64,000 nt of DNA from JAFGIN01 sp050301235. Lineage in GTDB: Bacteria > Fibrobacterota > Chitinivibrionia > Chitinivibrionales > Chitinispirillaceae. This document shows, one piece after another, positions 18,785-28,073 of the stretch; within the stretch, counting starts at the first letter, position 1, and the number at the start of each line of letters is the position of its first letter. Where the stretch lies: the NCBI GenBank assembly GCA_050301235.1, contig JBNKZD010000144.1, forward strand, positions 9,785 to 73,784, in the 5' to 3' direction. The notes under the pieces are model-generated. The model ran no database searches. It saw only the letters and a list, made by a program, of their open reading frames with translations, and was not told the DNA's origin. The position numbers and the translations under genes are program-made.

Positions 18785-20410
18785 CTAACTCATAAAAAAA
18801 CGGGGACCACGCTGTGAAATTTCTCCCCGTTGTAGCAGTGATGATAACAATTCTGCGACTTTTTCCGGCTCAGTACCGGTAAGTTGAGACAGCTCTTCTG
18901 CTGTACGGCCGCGCAGTGAAGTACGAATCTCATCGAGAAGTGAGACCTCGAGAGTAGACGATTTCTCCTCGACAGGATTCATCACTTTTGTAACAGGTAT
19001 ATCACTCTTTTTGACAATAATATTCCCATCAGTTTCAATTTTTTCAGGTTTCGTTGCAACAGTGATGATGGAAGGCGTCTGCGGCTCCTGTTTCACTACA
19101 GATATACTTACTTTTGCGACCTCAACAGAAGGAACCTGATTAACTGCTTTTCGTAAGTCCGCATCCTCAATCCTTGCAAGCTTGTCGGCAACTCGTCGGG
19201 CGGTCCGGCGACGTTCCAGAGATGATGCATTGGGATCAACCACTTCTCCCGACCAGCTCATAACTGCATCAGCAGCGCATCGACGCACCTTCAGCTCCTG
19301 ATGATTAAGCGATTTTATCAATGCAGATTGTGATTGAACATCGGGTCTTCCCGAAAGAGCCTGAGCCGCTATTCGAGCAACACCCGCATCCTGGTCTGAT
19401 ACCATCGAGATAAGTGCATTGGTAGCGGCCGTACTGGTAATAAAGCTTAGCAGAAGAACGGCACGACGACGCACAAGAGCATTGGAATCATTCAAAACTC
19501 CAATGAGAGCTGGTTCTGCATGTTCTTTCGCCAGTGCAGCAGCAGCATCAAGTGCCGCAACACGAACTTCAGGGCGTGGATCTGCAAGTGCCCGAATCGC
19601 AACAACAGCAGATGATGGCCTACCTATAACTGCGAGTGCAGAGAGTAGAGCCACTTTCACTCCTGAATTGTCCTCACGGTTAAGCGCTGCAACAATTAAT
19701 GCTGATGCCCCATGAATACCTAGTGCACGGAGACAATCTGCTGCGCGCTTTCGGCGTTCCGGATCGGTGGATTGGAGATCTTCAACCGAACTCTCGTAGA
19801 GTGAACGTTCAGCTCGGGTTGCTAACTTTTCTGAATTTGTATCAGTTTTACTATCAACAACATTTAATCGGCCAGATTTTTCAAAACTATCAGCGAGTGT
19901 AGAAACCGATGAAGTTGATTCTGAAAATGCGGGGACAGGCTTCTCTTCTATGGTAATTCCCGCTTTTTGGGCTGCAAATTTCCACAATTTAAGCTGCTCA
20001 ATTTTTTCGCGCAGTTCAGCAATGAAACCAGCCAAAGCCGCCAGATCGGTCTGATCACCGGAATTTTCATTTTCAACTTCACCTGGAGCGCTGGAGATTT
20101 GTGTTCTCTCAACAAACCCCGCCAGAAACTGTTCCCGTTCAGCTTCAAGTAACCGGACTCGCTCCTCAAGCTCATCAATACGTATTTTCATAGTTTTTTC
20201 TGTACTGTGTGACTGAGCCAGTAGCATTTCCAGTTCAACTTCCCGTGCCCTTACTTTTGCAGTCGCCTCCTTTTCACGGAGCACTGCGGTACGTTCAGCC
20301 ATAAGCTCCGCATTCAGTTGAGATACACGACACTCGAAAAAAACGATCTTTTCCAGAGCTCTTCGAAGGACCTCTTCCGGACCACTATTTGCGACGACAC
20401 TTTCAGCCAC
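18785..20410 (-). CDS. Coiled-coil/HEAT-repeat protein with C-terminal winged helix
   Basis: The 541-residue protein has a coiled coil at about 10-150. HEAT repeats follow at about 205-400 (ERRKRAADCLRALGIHGASALI, PEVRVAALDAAAALA, NALVRRRAVLLLSFI). After a linker, residues 485-541 form a small winged-helix-like domain (RTAEELSQLTGTEPEKVAELLSSLLQRGEI). It is the first gene of the operon leading to parA, 80 bp away. HEAT scaffolds bind proteins, so it may link the ParA system to its cargo. That is inference; I know of no named homologue. Confidence 0.7.
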   Translation of the reverse strand: MAESVVANSGPEEVLRRALEKIVFFECRVSQLNAELMAERTAVLREKEATAKVRAREVELEMLLAQSHSTEKTMKIRIDELEERVRLLEAEREQFLAGFVERTQISSAPGEVENENSGDQTDLAALAGFIAELREKIEQLKLWKFAAQKAGITIEEKPVPAFSESTSSVSTLADSFEKSGRLNVVDSKTDTNSEKLATRAERSLYESSVEDLQSTDPERRKRAADCLRALGIHGASALIVAALNREDNSGVKVALLSALAVIGRPSSAVVAIRALADPRPEVRVAALDAAAALAKEHAEPALIGVLNDSNALVRRRAVLLLSFITSTAATNALISMVSDQDAGVARIAAQALSGRPDVQSQSALIKSLNHQELKVRRCAADAVMSWSGEVVDPNASSLERRRTARRVADKLARIEDADLRKAVNQVPSVEVAKVSISVVKQEPQTPSIITVATKPEKIETDGNIIVKKSDIPVTKVMNPVEEKSSTLEVSLLDEIRTSLRGRTAEELSQLTGTEPEKVAELLSSLLQRGEISQRGPRFFMS

Positions 20411-20996
20411 TACACCTCCAGAAAATATCTAAGAAAATAGATGCAACGGCAGTAGATACGCAAGATGCGGACGAACATATTATATTAAAAGAGATTCATC
20501 ACCAGAATCAAGAACAGTGCAGGACTGAGATTCTGTATCATTTAGGATTAGAACCTCCAGTACAGAAAATTCGAAGGTATTAACCTTTCAGTGGAATAAA
20601 AACTGAATGCCCATCGCAGGTAAAACCGATTCCGTTTTTTCTTTGGGGTCGGTAAAAGCCTCAGATGCAGGGAAGTACTCTACAACCGTTACCGTTCACC
20701 CCTCCAATCTTAGTTTTACTTCGAGCAGTCGACATTGGCGTTGAATGAACGTCGCGGCTGTGGTTCCGGAATTTGCCTGGCACTGCTTCCACCACTGTTT
20801 TTTAAAACGATTTCTGGTAGAAAACGAAAGAGGATCTTCCCACGAAAAAACCTGACAATTGCACTTCAACGTCAGAGTAGCCTGAATTTCAGAAAAACCG
20901 GAAACCACATTTCCGTTATTTCTTTCTTCCATTAAATTAAACTTTATATTAAACTTGATAATGCTTCCAGCATTATAAATATAAGGGGATTTATAT
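20411..20996. other. Intergenic region without recognisable gene
   Basis: Short open frames occur on both strands but have no ribosome site and no protein-like composition. A small hairpin ACCGA/TCGGT lies near 20624-20655. It must carry the divergent promoters of the HEAT/ParA operon and of the pilin gene; no box is clear enough to call. Confidence 0.5.
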
Positions 20997-22091
20997 ATGG
21001 TACCTCAATCCGGAATAGTTAAAAATATCGATAATAATTCAGGTTCAGCACTTATAGCAGTTCTTATTATCGCTATTGTTGTTGGACTTATATTACAATC
21101 AATTAATTATTCGACTCGCAACAGCATCAAATCCACTGGGCATCATGCATCGAAAGTATCTTCACTAAATATCGCTGAAGCAGGAAAAGAGAGTTTTTAT
21201 GCAAAATTAAGAAGTGAATCGTTTATGCCACAACCGAATTCTGATTCTATAGTTTTCGATAAGGTACCATTTGCAGATGGTACCTACACAGTAGTCTGTA
21301 AAACCGATTCAAATCCGGAGCTGCTTACCATTAGATCTACAGGTTCTATTCGGGGTGAAAATACTACAATAGAGATTACTGCACGGTATGGTCCTGAAGT
21401 TGCGGGGTGGAAGTTTTCCAGACAAACCCCAGGAGCGATTACAGCCCGTAACACAGTTAATTTAACTGGAAATATTCATGTCGATGGTAATGATTATGAT
21501 TCATTGCTTACACCAACAGGCCTGAACGGGACCTATGGTGTATGGACCTGTGCGACAATGCTACTTCAGGGCGATTCCTCTTTAATTGGTGGCAACGGCG
21601 AACCTCTTGTAAACAGAGTAAGCATTCCTCCGGTTCGTTCGCTGGTCGCTGTGGAAACGGCGCCAGTAGATGCAAGATTATCTTCTCCGGAAGCATTTTT
21701 CGGGCTTGAACCCGGTGCTCTCGATAAATTTAAAGTTTCCAGTCTTACAACACCATTTCATGGAGTTGTCTATGTCACCGGTTCCGTAGGGCCTGTCAAT
21801 TTTGGGAATTCAAGTGGCATACTGATAGTTCATAATGCTACAAAAACAGCTGAATTCAAGGGCAACCAGGGTACATTCAAGGGCATAATGATTTGTGACT
21901 ATGTAAACAAGATCAATGGCGAAATGAAAATAGCAGGGGCAGTTGTAACACTGAGCGAAACCAATCAATCATGGTTTGGTAATGGTCAAGCCAACATCTT
22001 TTTCAGCTCACAGATTCTGGACAACCTTCGTGATTACTGTGACAATGTAAATCTTGTTCTCAGTGAGAGATCATGGAAAGAATTGAAGTAA
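20997..22091 (+). CDS. PilX-like type IV pilus assembly / minor pilin-type protein
   Basis: The N-terminus (NNSGSALIAVLIIAIVVGLI, then SINYSTRNSIKSTGHHASKVSSLNIAEAGKE) matches PilX-type prepilin-like proteins: a short leader, one long hydrophobic helix and an 'A.NIAEAG' helix. The remaining 290 residues are beta-rich (GNIHVDGNDYD, GVVYVTGSVGPVNFG) and resemble the polymer-like or beta-helix C-domains of such proteins. It would sit in the inner membrane or in a pilus/type II-like filament. No other pil genes are adjacent. The ribosome site is AAGGGG. Confidence 0.7.
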   Translation: MVPQSGIVKNIDNNSGSALIAVLIIAIVVGLILQSINYSTRNSIKSTGHHASKVSSLNIAEAGKESFYAKLRSESFMPQPNSDSIVFDKVPFADGTYTVVCKTDSNPELLTIRSTGSIRGENTTIEITARYGPEVAGWKFSRQTPGAITARNTVNLTGNIHVDGNDYDSLLTPTGLNGTYGVWTCATMLLQGDSSLIGGNGEPLVNRVSIPPVRSLVAVETAPVDARLSSPEAFFGLEPGALDKFKVSSLTTPFHGVVYVTGSVGPVNFGNSSGILIVHNATKTAEFKGNQGTFKGIMICDYVNKINGEMKIAGAVVTLSETNQSWFGNGQANIFFSSQILDNLRDYCDNVNLVLSERSWKELK

Positions 22092-22352
22092 TTTGTGATT
22101 TTTATTTGGGATTTTCACCCCCTTTCGTTGAAATTACAGAGGGCAGGCATTACCCGGTTTGGTAAGTGTGTCGCGAGCAACGATTCTGGTTCAACCGGGA
22201 CTGCGGGGGTGTGTGTCATAGACTGAAAACGTATACATTATAAATCTCACCAGATTGAACAGAAATTGAACAGGATATCCTATTTTCGTGAGTTTCGTGA
22301 TTAAAAGAACCTCTGTGCCTTTATCACACTGTGTTTAATGTACTACTATCCT

Positions 22353-22630
22353 TTAACCTGAAAACCGCAGTAGATTGACGCGGATAACGCGTCCAGCCAA
22401 GGCTGGATTGCGCATAAAGGGTTTGTCACTTCGTTCTGCTATGCAAAGCATTACAGTACTTCGTACTGTACTAGGATTATAGCCTTTTGCATGGTCAGCT
22501 CTTTCTGCATCAAAGGGAAAAACATCCAATAAAAGACAGTGCGTTTAGCACTGGTTTCCTATCCCTTAAGGAATGTAATGACAATATCTTACGGTTCTCC
22601 ACTGCCACCTACTGCGGTTTTTAGGGTTAA
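22353..22630 (+). ncRNA. Structured repeat element, copy 1 (unidentified)
   Basis: A closing stem AAAACCGCAGTAG / CTACTGCGGTTTT (22361-22373 with 22609-22621) is extended outward by TTAACC / GGTTAA. Inside are conserved blocks TTGACGCG, ATAACGCG, ATTGCGCATAAAGG, CTTTCTGC, CTTACGGTTCT and CACCTA, plus variable hairpins (TCCAGCC-AA-GGCTGGA, ACAGTA/TACTGT, CAGTGC/GCACTG). Copy 2 (63802-63975) has the same blocks in the same order but a different closing-stem sequence that still pairs perfectly. No protein frame is present. The rest of 22092-22830 holds only a hairpin CCCGGTT/AACCGGG near 22153-22200. Could be RNA or a folded DNA element. Confidence 0.6.
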
Positions 22631-22830
22631 GCACTTATTTTTTTCTGATCTAAATTCCACTATAGCAAATGAAGATACCATGTGAGCCGTTCACCTTACC
22701 ATCTTGACCGCTCGTTCTGATTCTACCTTTTCTGATATTTATTTGACTGTATTTTGATAGAAAGTGCAGAAATACACTTTATAAGCGGAGCAATTCGTAA
22801 TCTGATTTAACCAATTAATTGGAGGTTTCT

Positions 22831-23625
22831 ATGAAAGGATTTCGTAACCAGTTTTTAGCAGCAGCTCTTCTGGCAACCTCAATATCACTTCATGCAGGAA
22901 CAACAGTGCCAGATAGTACCTGCCGGGCAGATTCAAGCAGCCAGAAAAAATGTAAAACGGCAAGGGGTTATGGTGTTTTTCAAGCTGGAATTACTACTGT
23001 TGACCCGGATAAGTTGAACAACACATTGTCCTTAACGGGATTGACCGGTTTTGACCCACTTACAGTTTCCCTGGCAATCGGAGGGCACAGGGAATATCGC
23101 CGATTGATTACTGATGGCCAGTTTTCAACTGCATTCTGGAGAAAAAATGATAATGGGCCAGTCAGGACAACATTGACATCATTTAATTTTACCAGCAATA
23201 CCGGTGTAAATGTGTTACCTCCCGATTTCAATCTCAATCTGTTTCCCTATGCTGGTCTTGGTGTGGGCGTAAATAAGCTCCATATCAGCAGAAAAAGTGC
23301 AACTTTCAATGAAGTGGTAAGTGCGACAATTCCAGACCAGACACTTCGTCAGGGAACTCTAACATTTAATGCTGGTTTGGGCACTGATTTCACCATGCCA
23401 AAAGATAACAAAAAATCTGGGTTCGTTGTTGGCGTCCGTTGCGGTTATCAACTCCCGCTATACACAAGCAAATGGCGTAGTAATGGTACAACGATCACAG
23501 GACTTCCCGATCTGAAACAGCAGGGGTTTTATGTACGTCTTGTCATCGGCGGGTGGGGAAGTGATGATAAAAAGGATTGCGGAAAGAATGGGTGTAAATC
23601 GAAACATCGTTGTTTGGAATCATGA
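22831..23625 (+). CDS. Exported, probable outer-membrane beta-barrel protein
   Basis: The start at 22831 follows GGAGG by 6 bases. A signal peptide (MKGFRNQFLAAALLATSISLHAG) precedes about 240 residues with alternating strands and glycines (YAGLGVGVNKLHI, LTFNAGLGTDFTMP, GFVVGVRCGYQLPLY, GFYVRLVIGGWG), as in small outer-membrane barrels. The C-terminus adds a Cys/Lys-rich tail (KKDCGKNGCKSKHRC) that is unusual for a barrel; two more Cys flank the mature N-terminus. Function unknown. A terminator follows. Confidence 0.6.
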   Translation: MKGFRNQFLAAALLATSISLHAGTTVPDSTCRADSSSQKKCKTARGYGVFQAGITTVDPDKLNNTLSLTGLTGFDPLTVSLAIGGHREYRRLITDGQFSTAFWRKNDNGPVRTTLTSFNFTSNTGVNVLPPDFNLNLFPYAGLGVGVNKLHISRKSATFNEVVSATIPDQTLRQGTLTFNAGLGTDFTMPKDNKKSGFVVGVRCGYQLPLYTSKWRSNGTTITGLPDLKQQGFYVRLVIGGWGSDDKKDCGKNGCKSKHRCLES

Positions 23626-23637
23626 GTATCATGGGTT

Positions 23638-23672
23638 GCCTGGTTGTTTTAGGCCAGGCTGCTTTGATTTTG
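23638..23672 (+). terminator. Terminator after the beta-barrel gene
   Basis: The stem GCCTGG / CCAGGC is followed by TGCTTTGATTTTG, 12 bp past the stop. The rest of 23626-24029 is AT-rich and holds no gene; it should contain the promoter of the LuxR-type regulator. Confidence 0.6.
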
Positions 23673-24029
23673 AATAGATTCACATCCATCCAGTACTGAA
23701 TCATCCAATACCGGTCTTTTACGAATTCATAAATTGCCTTGGCCGCTTTAAGACCTGGTCTGGTAAATTTTTACCACATTCCTAATTTTTTGCATTCTAT
23801 TTTTCTGTCTTTAAATCAATTAAATCCATAAAAAACATATGCCTGCCAGTGGCAGTTAAAAGTATTTTCAAGAATAAAATAGTTCTCTATATATGGCTCA
23901 ATATGTACGCGTTATTTTTTGGTTGATTACAAAATATCATTCAGAGTAACTATAAAAAGTCACGAAGAACCAGCTATTTATTGAAATACAGTTTCTTCAA
24001 TTGAAAACCCATTGTACTACAGTTCAATC

Positions 24030-26702
24030 ATGAAAACAACAACTCTTCCCGTATTGAAAACCAAGTTAAGACCACCGCTGCATGCCATGACAACAGTGAT
24101 GCGTGGTCATCTGATTAACCACTGTAACCAGGCACTCACCCGCAGAACGTTGTTACTGTCTGCGCCGCCGGGTTACGGAAAAACGACCTTACTGGTGCAA
24201 TGGATAGGACAGAGCAACTTCCCTGCTACCGCCTGGTTGTCACTTGACGTACATGATAACAATCCGGTACGCTTTATCACCTATCTGCTGCATGCTCTTA
24301 ACAATACGGTGAATGGCGCCATGCTGCCACTGTTAGAACTGCTGACCATCGCTCGATCGCCTTCCCCGACAGAGCTTATCGCAGGGATAATTTCCGTTCT
24401 GGAGGAGCATGACAGACCGGTTGTACTGGTTCTTGATGATTACCATCTTATTGAAGAACAGGGAATTCATGAAGCGCTTCTTTTTCTGCTGACACATACT
24501 CCTGACACGCTCCATCTTTGCATATCGACCCGTAATGATCCGCCCATGCCGCTCGGTCGCCTGCGCAGTCTGCAGCAGCTTGTCGAAGTGAGAGCGGAAC
24601 AGTTGATTTTCAGTGAACCGGAAGCCGACGAGTTCTGCCGGTTGAACGAACTGCATCTGGAAACTGTATCACTGAAAAAAACACTCTACGCACATACGGA
24701 GGGGTGGATAACTGCACTGCAGCTTGCTTCGCTCTCCCTCAGACAGCACCCTGATCCTGAAGTATTCATACAAAATTTTTCCGGCAGTAACAGGACCATC
24801 GCAGACTACCTCGCTGAAGAAGTGTTTCATCTTCTCCCGGAAGAAACACTCGATTTTCTCCTTAAAACGGCATTGCTTGAAACAATGTGTGCGGATCTTT
24901 GCCGGGAGCTGACAGGTAATAGCCAAGCGGGAGAATTGTTACTGTATCTTGAAAAAGATAATCTGTTTGTAACTGCTCTTGATGAGGAGCGTCAATGGTT
25001 CAGATATCATCAGCTGTTCAGACAGCTGTTGCTCGAGAAACTACGTAACAGGCATCCTGAACTAGTTCAGGCACTCAATCTTCGGGCCTGTAAATGGTAT
25101 ACGGATAACAACCGACTCGATGAAGCACTGGAGCATGCTTTTCTCCTTGACAATCCGATGCATGCAATTACTCTTGTCGATAAAATGGCACTTCACTCCT
25201 CAGATATCAGTTTTTCCCGTAAGGTGAACCGTTGGGTGAATTCACTATCGCAGAATGATTTCGGTTCATATCCACAATTGGGTATATATCGTGCAGGTCT
25301 TGCTCTCAAACTGTCCGATCTTCCCACTGCCATGACTACAATAAGCTTTATAAAAAAGACGCTTCGACGGAATCTGATGTCACTTACCGAGTCGCATCGA
25401 CAGCTGCTCTCCGGGCGCCTCGCTCTGCTTGAGGCTTCCGCTGCACTGTTGCGGGGTGATATACCGGCATCAATTGACTTTAGTAATGCAGCACTTTCTC
25501 TCCCTGATGAATGCGGTTATGCAATTCAGTGTAGTGCTGCATCTCTTCTGGGGGTGCTGCATATCTGGAACGGTGAAGGCGACATGCAGGCTGCAATAGC
25601 TGCATTCGACCGGGCATGTTTTCTGGCACGTCATACCGGCAGCCTCTATCTGTACGCGGCGGCAGCATTTCAGAAATCAATTGTTCTCCATTATATCGGT
25701 GACCTGGTCGCAGCAGGAAACCTTCTCGATTCCCTTGTGGAGGAACTTCGTCCTGTGCAATCAGCGTACCCTGGTATTTGCGGATCGATAATGGCGGAAC
25801 GTGCTGATCTTCTACAGGAACAGGGAGAATACGCCGACGCCCTGTCGCTGGCGACCAAAGGTCTTGAGCTGGCAGAAAGTTCCTGTGAGCCGCTATCCAT
25901 CTGGTGGTCGACATGGCGAATGGCATGCATTCATTATCATAATTTGGATGTAGATGCCACGTTGCAGAAGCTGGATAAACTGGACGTTCTGAGTACTGCA
26001 ACGGCAATACCCTTCTGGTTTACCGCGCAATCCACTGCATTGAGGATGCGTATTCAGGTCGACAATCAGCAGGTGTCAGCCTGCCACTCACTCATCGAAC
26101 AACGTTGTATTACACTGTCGATGCCTCTCTCTCATGCTCGCGAAGCGGAACTGCTCTCATATAGCCGGCTGCTTTTTACCGAGCGGCAGTTCGAACCGTG
26201 TAAACAGTTACTTTCCAATCTTGCAGGAATGGCAGAACGAACCGGGCGTACAGGTTCACTTCTACAGGTACGTCTGCTTCAATCGGAGCTTTTATCCGAG
26301 AGTGGAAACGACAAGAAGGCTACAGAGCTTCTGTTGCACGTTCTACCAGAAGCTGGTATAAAAAATCTAGTAAGAATTGTTGCATTGCATCGTCATCTCA
26401 TCAAACGGTTGTATATCAGTAAATACTTCACTTCGGATGCTCGATTATTGGAATATTTTCAGAAGCTCACCCCAACCTCAAAATCCGTTCACTCTTCCGA
26501 AACTCACTTTAATGACCTGAGTGAGCGCGAAATAGAGCTCCTGCGAATGCTCGCTCACGGTTTTTCCAATCTTGAGATCGCCGAAAAACTATTCATCTCC
26601 GTAAATACGGTTAAAACTCACCTGAAAAGAATTAACGGTAAACTGGGTACGGAAAACCGGACCCAGGCGGTTGCCGAAGCCCGAATCGCCGGATTATTAT
26701 AG
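24030..26702 (+). CDS. MalT-type (LuxR C-terminal) ATP-dependent transcriptional regulator
   Basis: The 890-residue protein begins MKTTTLPVLKTKLRPP, the typical start of large LuxR/MalT regulators. It has a STAND-class NTPase (Walker A SAPPGYGKTT, Walker B VLVLDDYH), an arm domain, a long TPR-like helical region and the LuxR HTH at the end (LSEREIELLRMLAHGFSNLEIAEKLFISVNTVKTHLKRI). MalT-like proteins bind an inducer in the TPR region, oligomerise with ATP and activate nearby promoters. The four genes starting 160 bp downstream are the obvious candidate targets. An in-frame ATG six codons upstream is less likely. Confidence 0.92.
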   Translation: MKTTTLPVLKTKLRPPLHAMTTVMRGHLINHCNQALTRRTLLLSAPPGYGKTTLLVQWIGQSNFPATAWLSLDVHDNNPVRFITYLLHALNNTVNGAMLPLLELLTIARSPSPTELIAGIISVLEEHDRPVVLVLDDYHLIEEQGIHEALLFLLTHTPDTLHLCISTRNDPPMPLGRLRSLQQLVEVRAEQLIFSEPEADEFCRLNELHLETVSLKKTLYAHTEGWITALQLASLSLRQHPDPEVFIQNFSGSNRTIADYLAEEVFHLLPEETLDFLLKTALLETMCADLCRELTGNSQAGELLLYLEKDNLFVTALDEERQWFRYHQLFRQLLLEKLRNRHPELVQALNLRACKWYTDNNRLDEALEHAFLLDNPMHAITLVDKMALHSSDISFSRKVNRWVNSLSQNDFGSYPQLGIYRAGLALKLSDLPTAMTTISFIKKTLRRNLMSLTESHRQLLSGRLALLEASAALLRGDIPASIDFSNAALSLPDECGYAIQCSAASLLGVLHIWNGEGDMQAAIAAFDRACFLARHTGSLYLYAAAAFQKSIVLHYIGDLVAAGNLLDSLVEELRPVQSAYPGICGSIMAERADLLQEQGEYADALSLATKGLELAESSCEPLSIWWSTWRMACIHYHNLDVDATLQKLDKLDVLSTATAIPFWFTAQSTALRMRIQVDNQQVSACHSLIEQRCITLSMPLSHAREAELLSYSRLLFTERQFEPCKQLLSNLAGMAERTGRTGSLLQVRLLQSELLSESGNDKKATELLLHVLPEAGIKNLVRIVALHRHLIKRLYISKYFTSDARLLEYFQKLTPTSKSVHSSETHFNDLSEREIELLRMLAHGFSNLEIAEKLFISVNTVKTHLKRINGKLGTENRTQAVAEARIAGLL

Positions 26703-26774
26703 AAATCTTTTATCGCTTCATACTTATCCGTACCGTGCATTAAAAGTAATTCGAAGAGCGAGGATTCACCCTTG

Positions 26775-26797
26775 CAATTCACCCGTTCGGGTGATTG
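26775..26797 (+). terminator. Hairpin after the LuxR/MalT-type gene
   Basis: The stem CAAT-TCACCC / GGGTGA-TTG with a GTTC loop is followed by CTATCACCTTTTATT. It separates the regulator from the next operon, whose promoter should lie in the following 60 bases. Confidence 0.55.
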
Positions 26798-26862
26798 CTA
26801 TCACCTTTTATTCTTGTATCTTTTATACATAACGAAACGAAAAACGCCAAAGAGGAGCAAAT

Positions 26863-27069
26863 ATGAATGCACCACAGAACTACAGATTCACCGTTGAGGG
26901 TACTGTCACCGAATCAGTACGCAACTGGTTTTCTGATATGGATCTCTCCCTGGAGCAGGATAAGATATTCATCAGCGGTGTAATGTTTGACCAGGCGTCA
27001 GTTCACGGCATTATTGCGCGGATTCGCGACCTCGGTCTTACTCTGATTAAAGTGGAACGTATTGCTTAA
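26863..27069 (+). CDS. Small conserved-looking protein of unknown function
   Basis: The 68-residue protein has a strong ribosome site (AAAGAGGAGC). Its beta-alpha-beta pattern (YRFTVEGTVTESVRNWFSDM, IFISGVMFDQASVHGIIARIRDLGLTLIKVER) looks like a compact ferredoxin-like or BON-like fold. It heads the four-gene group behind the MalT-type regulator, and its spacing (32 bp) to the next gene suggests cotranscription. I do not recognise a family with a known function. Confidence 0.7.
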   Translation: MNAPQNYRFTVEGTVTESVRNWFSDMDLSLEQDKIFISGVMFDQASVHGIIARIRDLGLTLIKVERIA

Positions 27070-27101
27070 ATTTTTAATAATTAACAAACAAGGAGTGATG
27101 T

Positions 27102-27488
27102 ATGGGACAGATGCAATATGCAATCGCAACGGTTTTCGGTATGGTGACACTGACTGCAGCTAAACGGTATCTTGACGGTGCTGACGTCTGGCTGATGAGC
27201 AGTGAGCGGAAAGCATTCGCGATGATTTTGACAATGGCACTTATCATGTGCTCGTTTGGCATTCAGATGGCTGTGGCAACAGGTGCATTTACTAAAACTC
27301 CCTTTATAATCGGAGGCTTGATCGGTCTACCGGTACTTATTGTAAGTATATTGATTTTTGCGGGAAAAACACCTCCTGTTATCGGAACCGTATGTAATGC
27401 TATTGTAGCACTCTGTGTTGTTATTGCTGTCAAATGGGGAATTGTGACCATTCATCTGATCAGCAGACTTCTGCAAACAAAAGGATAA
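27102..27488 (+). CDS. Four-helix membrane protein
   Basis: The 128-residue protein has hydrophobic segments at about 1-18, 41-61, 67-87 and 92-120, and no charged catalytic motifs. It sits between the 68-residue protein and the flavodoxin-like protein with good ribosome sites (AAGGAGTGATG), so it belongs to the same operon. Function unknown; it could be a membrane anchor or sensor for that operon. Confidence 0.7.
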   Translation: MGQMQYAIATVFGMVTLTAAKRYLDGADVWLMSSERKAFAMILTMALIMCSFGIQMAVATGAFTKTPFIIGGLIGLPVLIVSILIFAGKTPPVIGTVCNAIVALCVVIAVKWGIVTIHLISRLLQTKG

Positions 27489-27525
27489 TTCAGAAATAAC
27501 ACCATCTTACAAAGGAGAAAGTATC

Positions 27526-28038
27526 ATGAAAGGTATCATAATCTATCAAAGCAGTTGTGGCAGCACGAAGGAATATGCAGAGTGGATCAGTGAAGCGACC
27601 GGTTTTACATGCTGCTCAATTAAAGAAGCACACCAACATTCACTCGATGAGTACGACATCGTGATTGCAGGCAGTTATGTTATCGCCAATAAAGTATCTA
27701 TCGGACGATGGATCGACCGGCAATGGAACATTCTGAAAAACAAAAAAGTTGTTGCATTTTCAACCTCCGGTGCGAAACCATCTCCCGAACTTGCATCGAT
27801 GCTTCTGAAAAATTCATTTTCCGCTGAGACAGCGCAACGGCTCCGGTTATTCCCGATGCATGGAAGAAGACGTCAGAAAGACCTCAGCTTTACCGGGAAA
27901 CTGATGATGTGGATCGCGGCAACTTTTATTGCTAAAACACCGGATGAAAAAGAGGAAATGCGGAAGGAATTTGATTGTGTTGACCGAAACTATATTATTC
28001 CACTGGTGAATCATGTTAAGAAACTGGCTGCCAGTTAA
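27526..28038 (+). CDS. Flavodoxin-domain protein (HemG-like)
   Basis: The 170-residue protein begins MKGIIIYQSSCGSTKEYAEWI, the FMN phosphate-binding loop of flavodoxins. It then has YDIVIAGSYVIANKVSI and KKVVAFSTSG, and a C-terminal helix resembling HemG-type menaquinone-dependent protoporphyrinogen oxidases. Heme synthesis genes are absent here, so it is best called a flavodoxin-fold oxidoreductase. RBS: AAAGGAG. It belongs to the candidate LuxR/MalT-controlled operon. Confidence 0.8.
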   Translation: MKGIIIYQSSCGSTKEYAEWISEATGFTCCSIKEAHQHSLDEYDIVIAGSYVIANKVSIGRWIDRQWNILKNKKVVAFSTSGAKPSPELASMLLKNSFSAETAQRLRLFPMHGRRRQKDLSFTGKLMMWIAATFIAKTPDEKEEMRKEFDCVDRNYIIPLVNHVKKLAAS

Positions 28039-28073
28039 ACAGAACACTTACACTTGCGAAAAGGAGTTTATAT

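Noticed and set aside
20735..20935. Short frames on both strands in the gap before the pilin-like gene
   Set aside because: Composition is not protein-like, no start signals, no similarity recognised.
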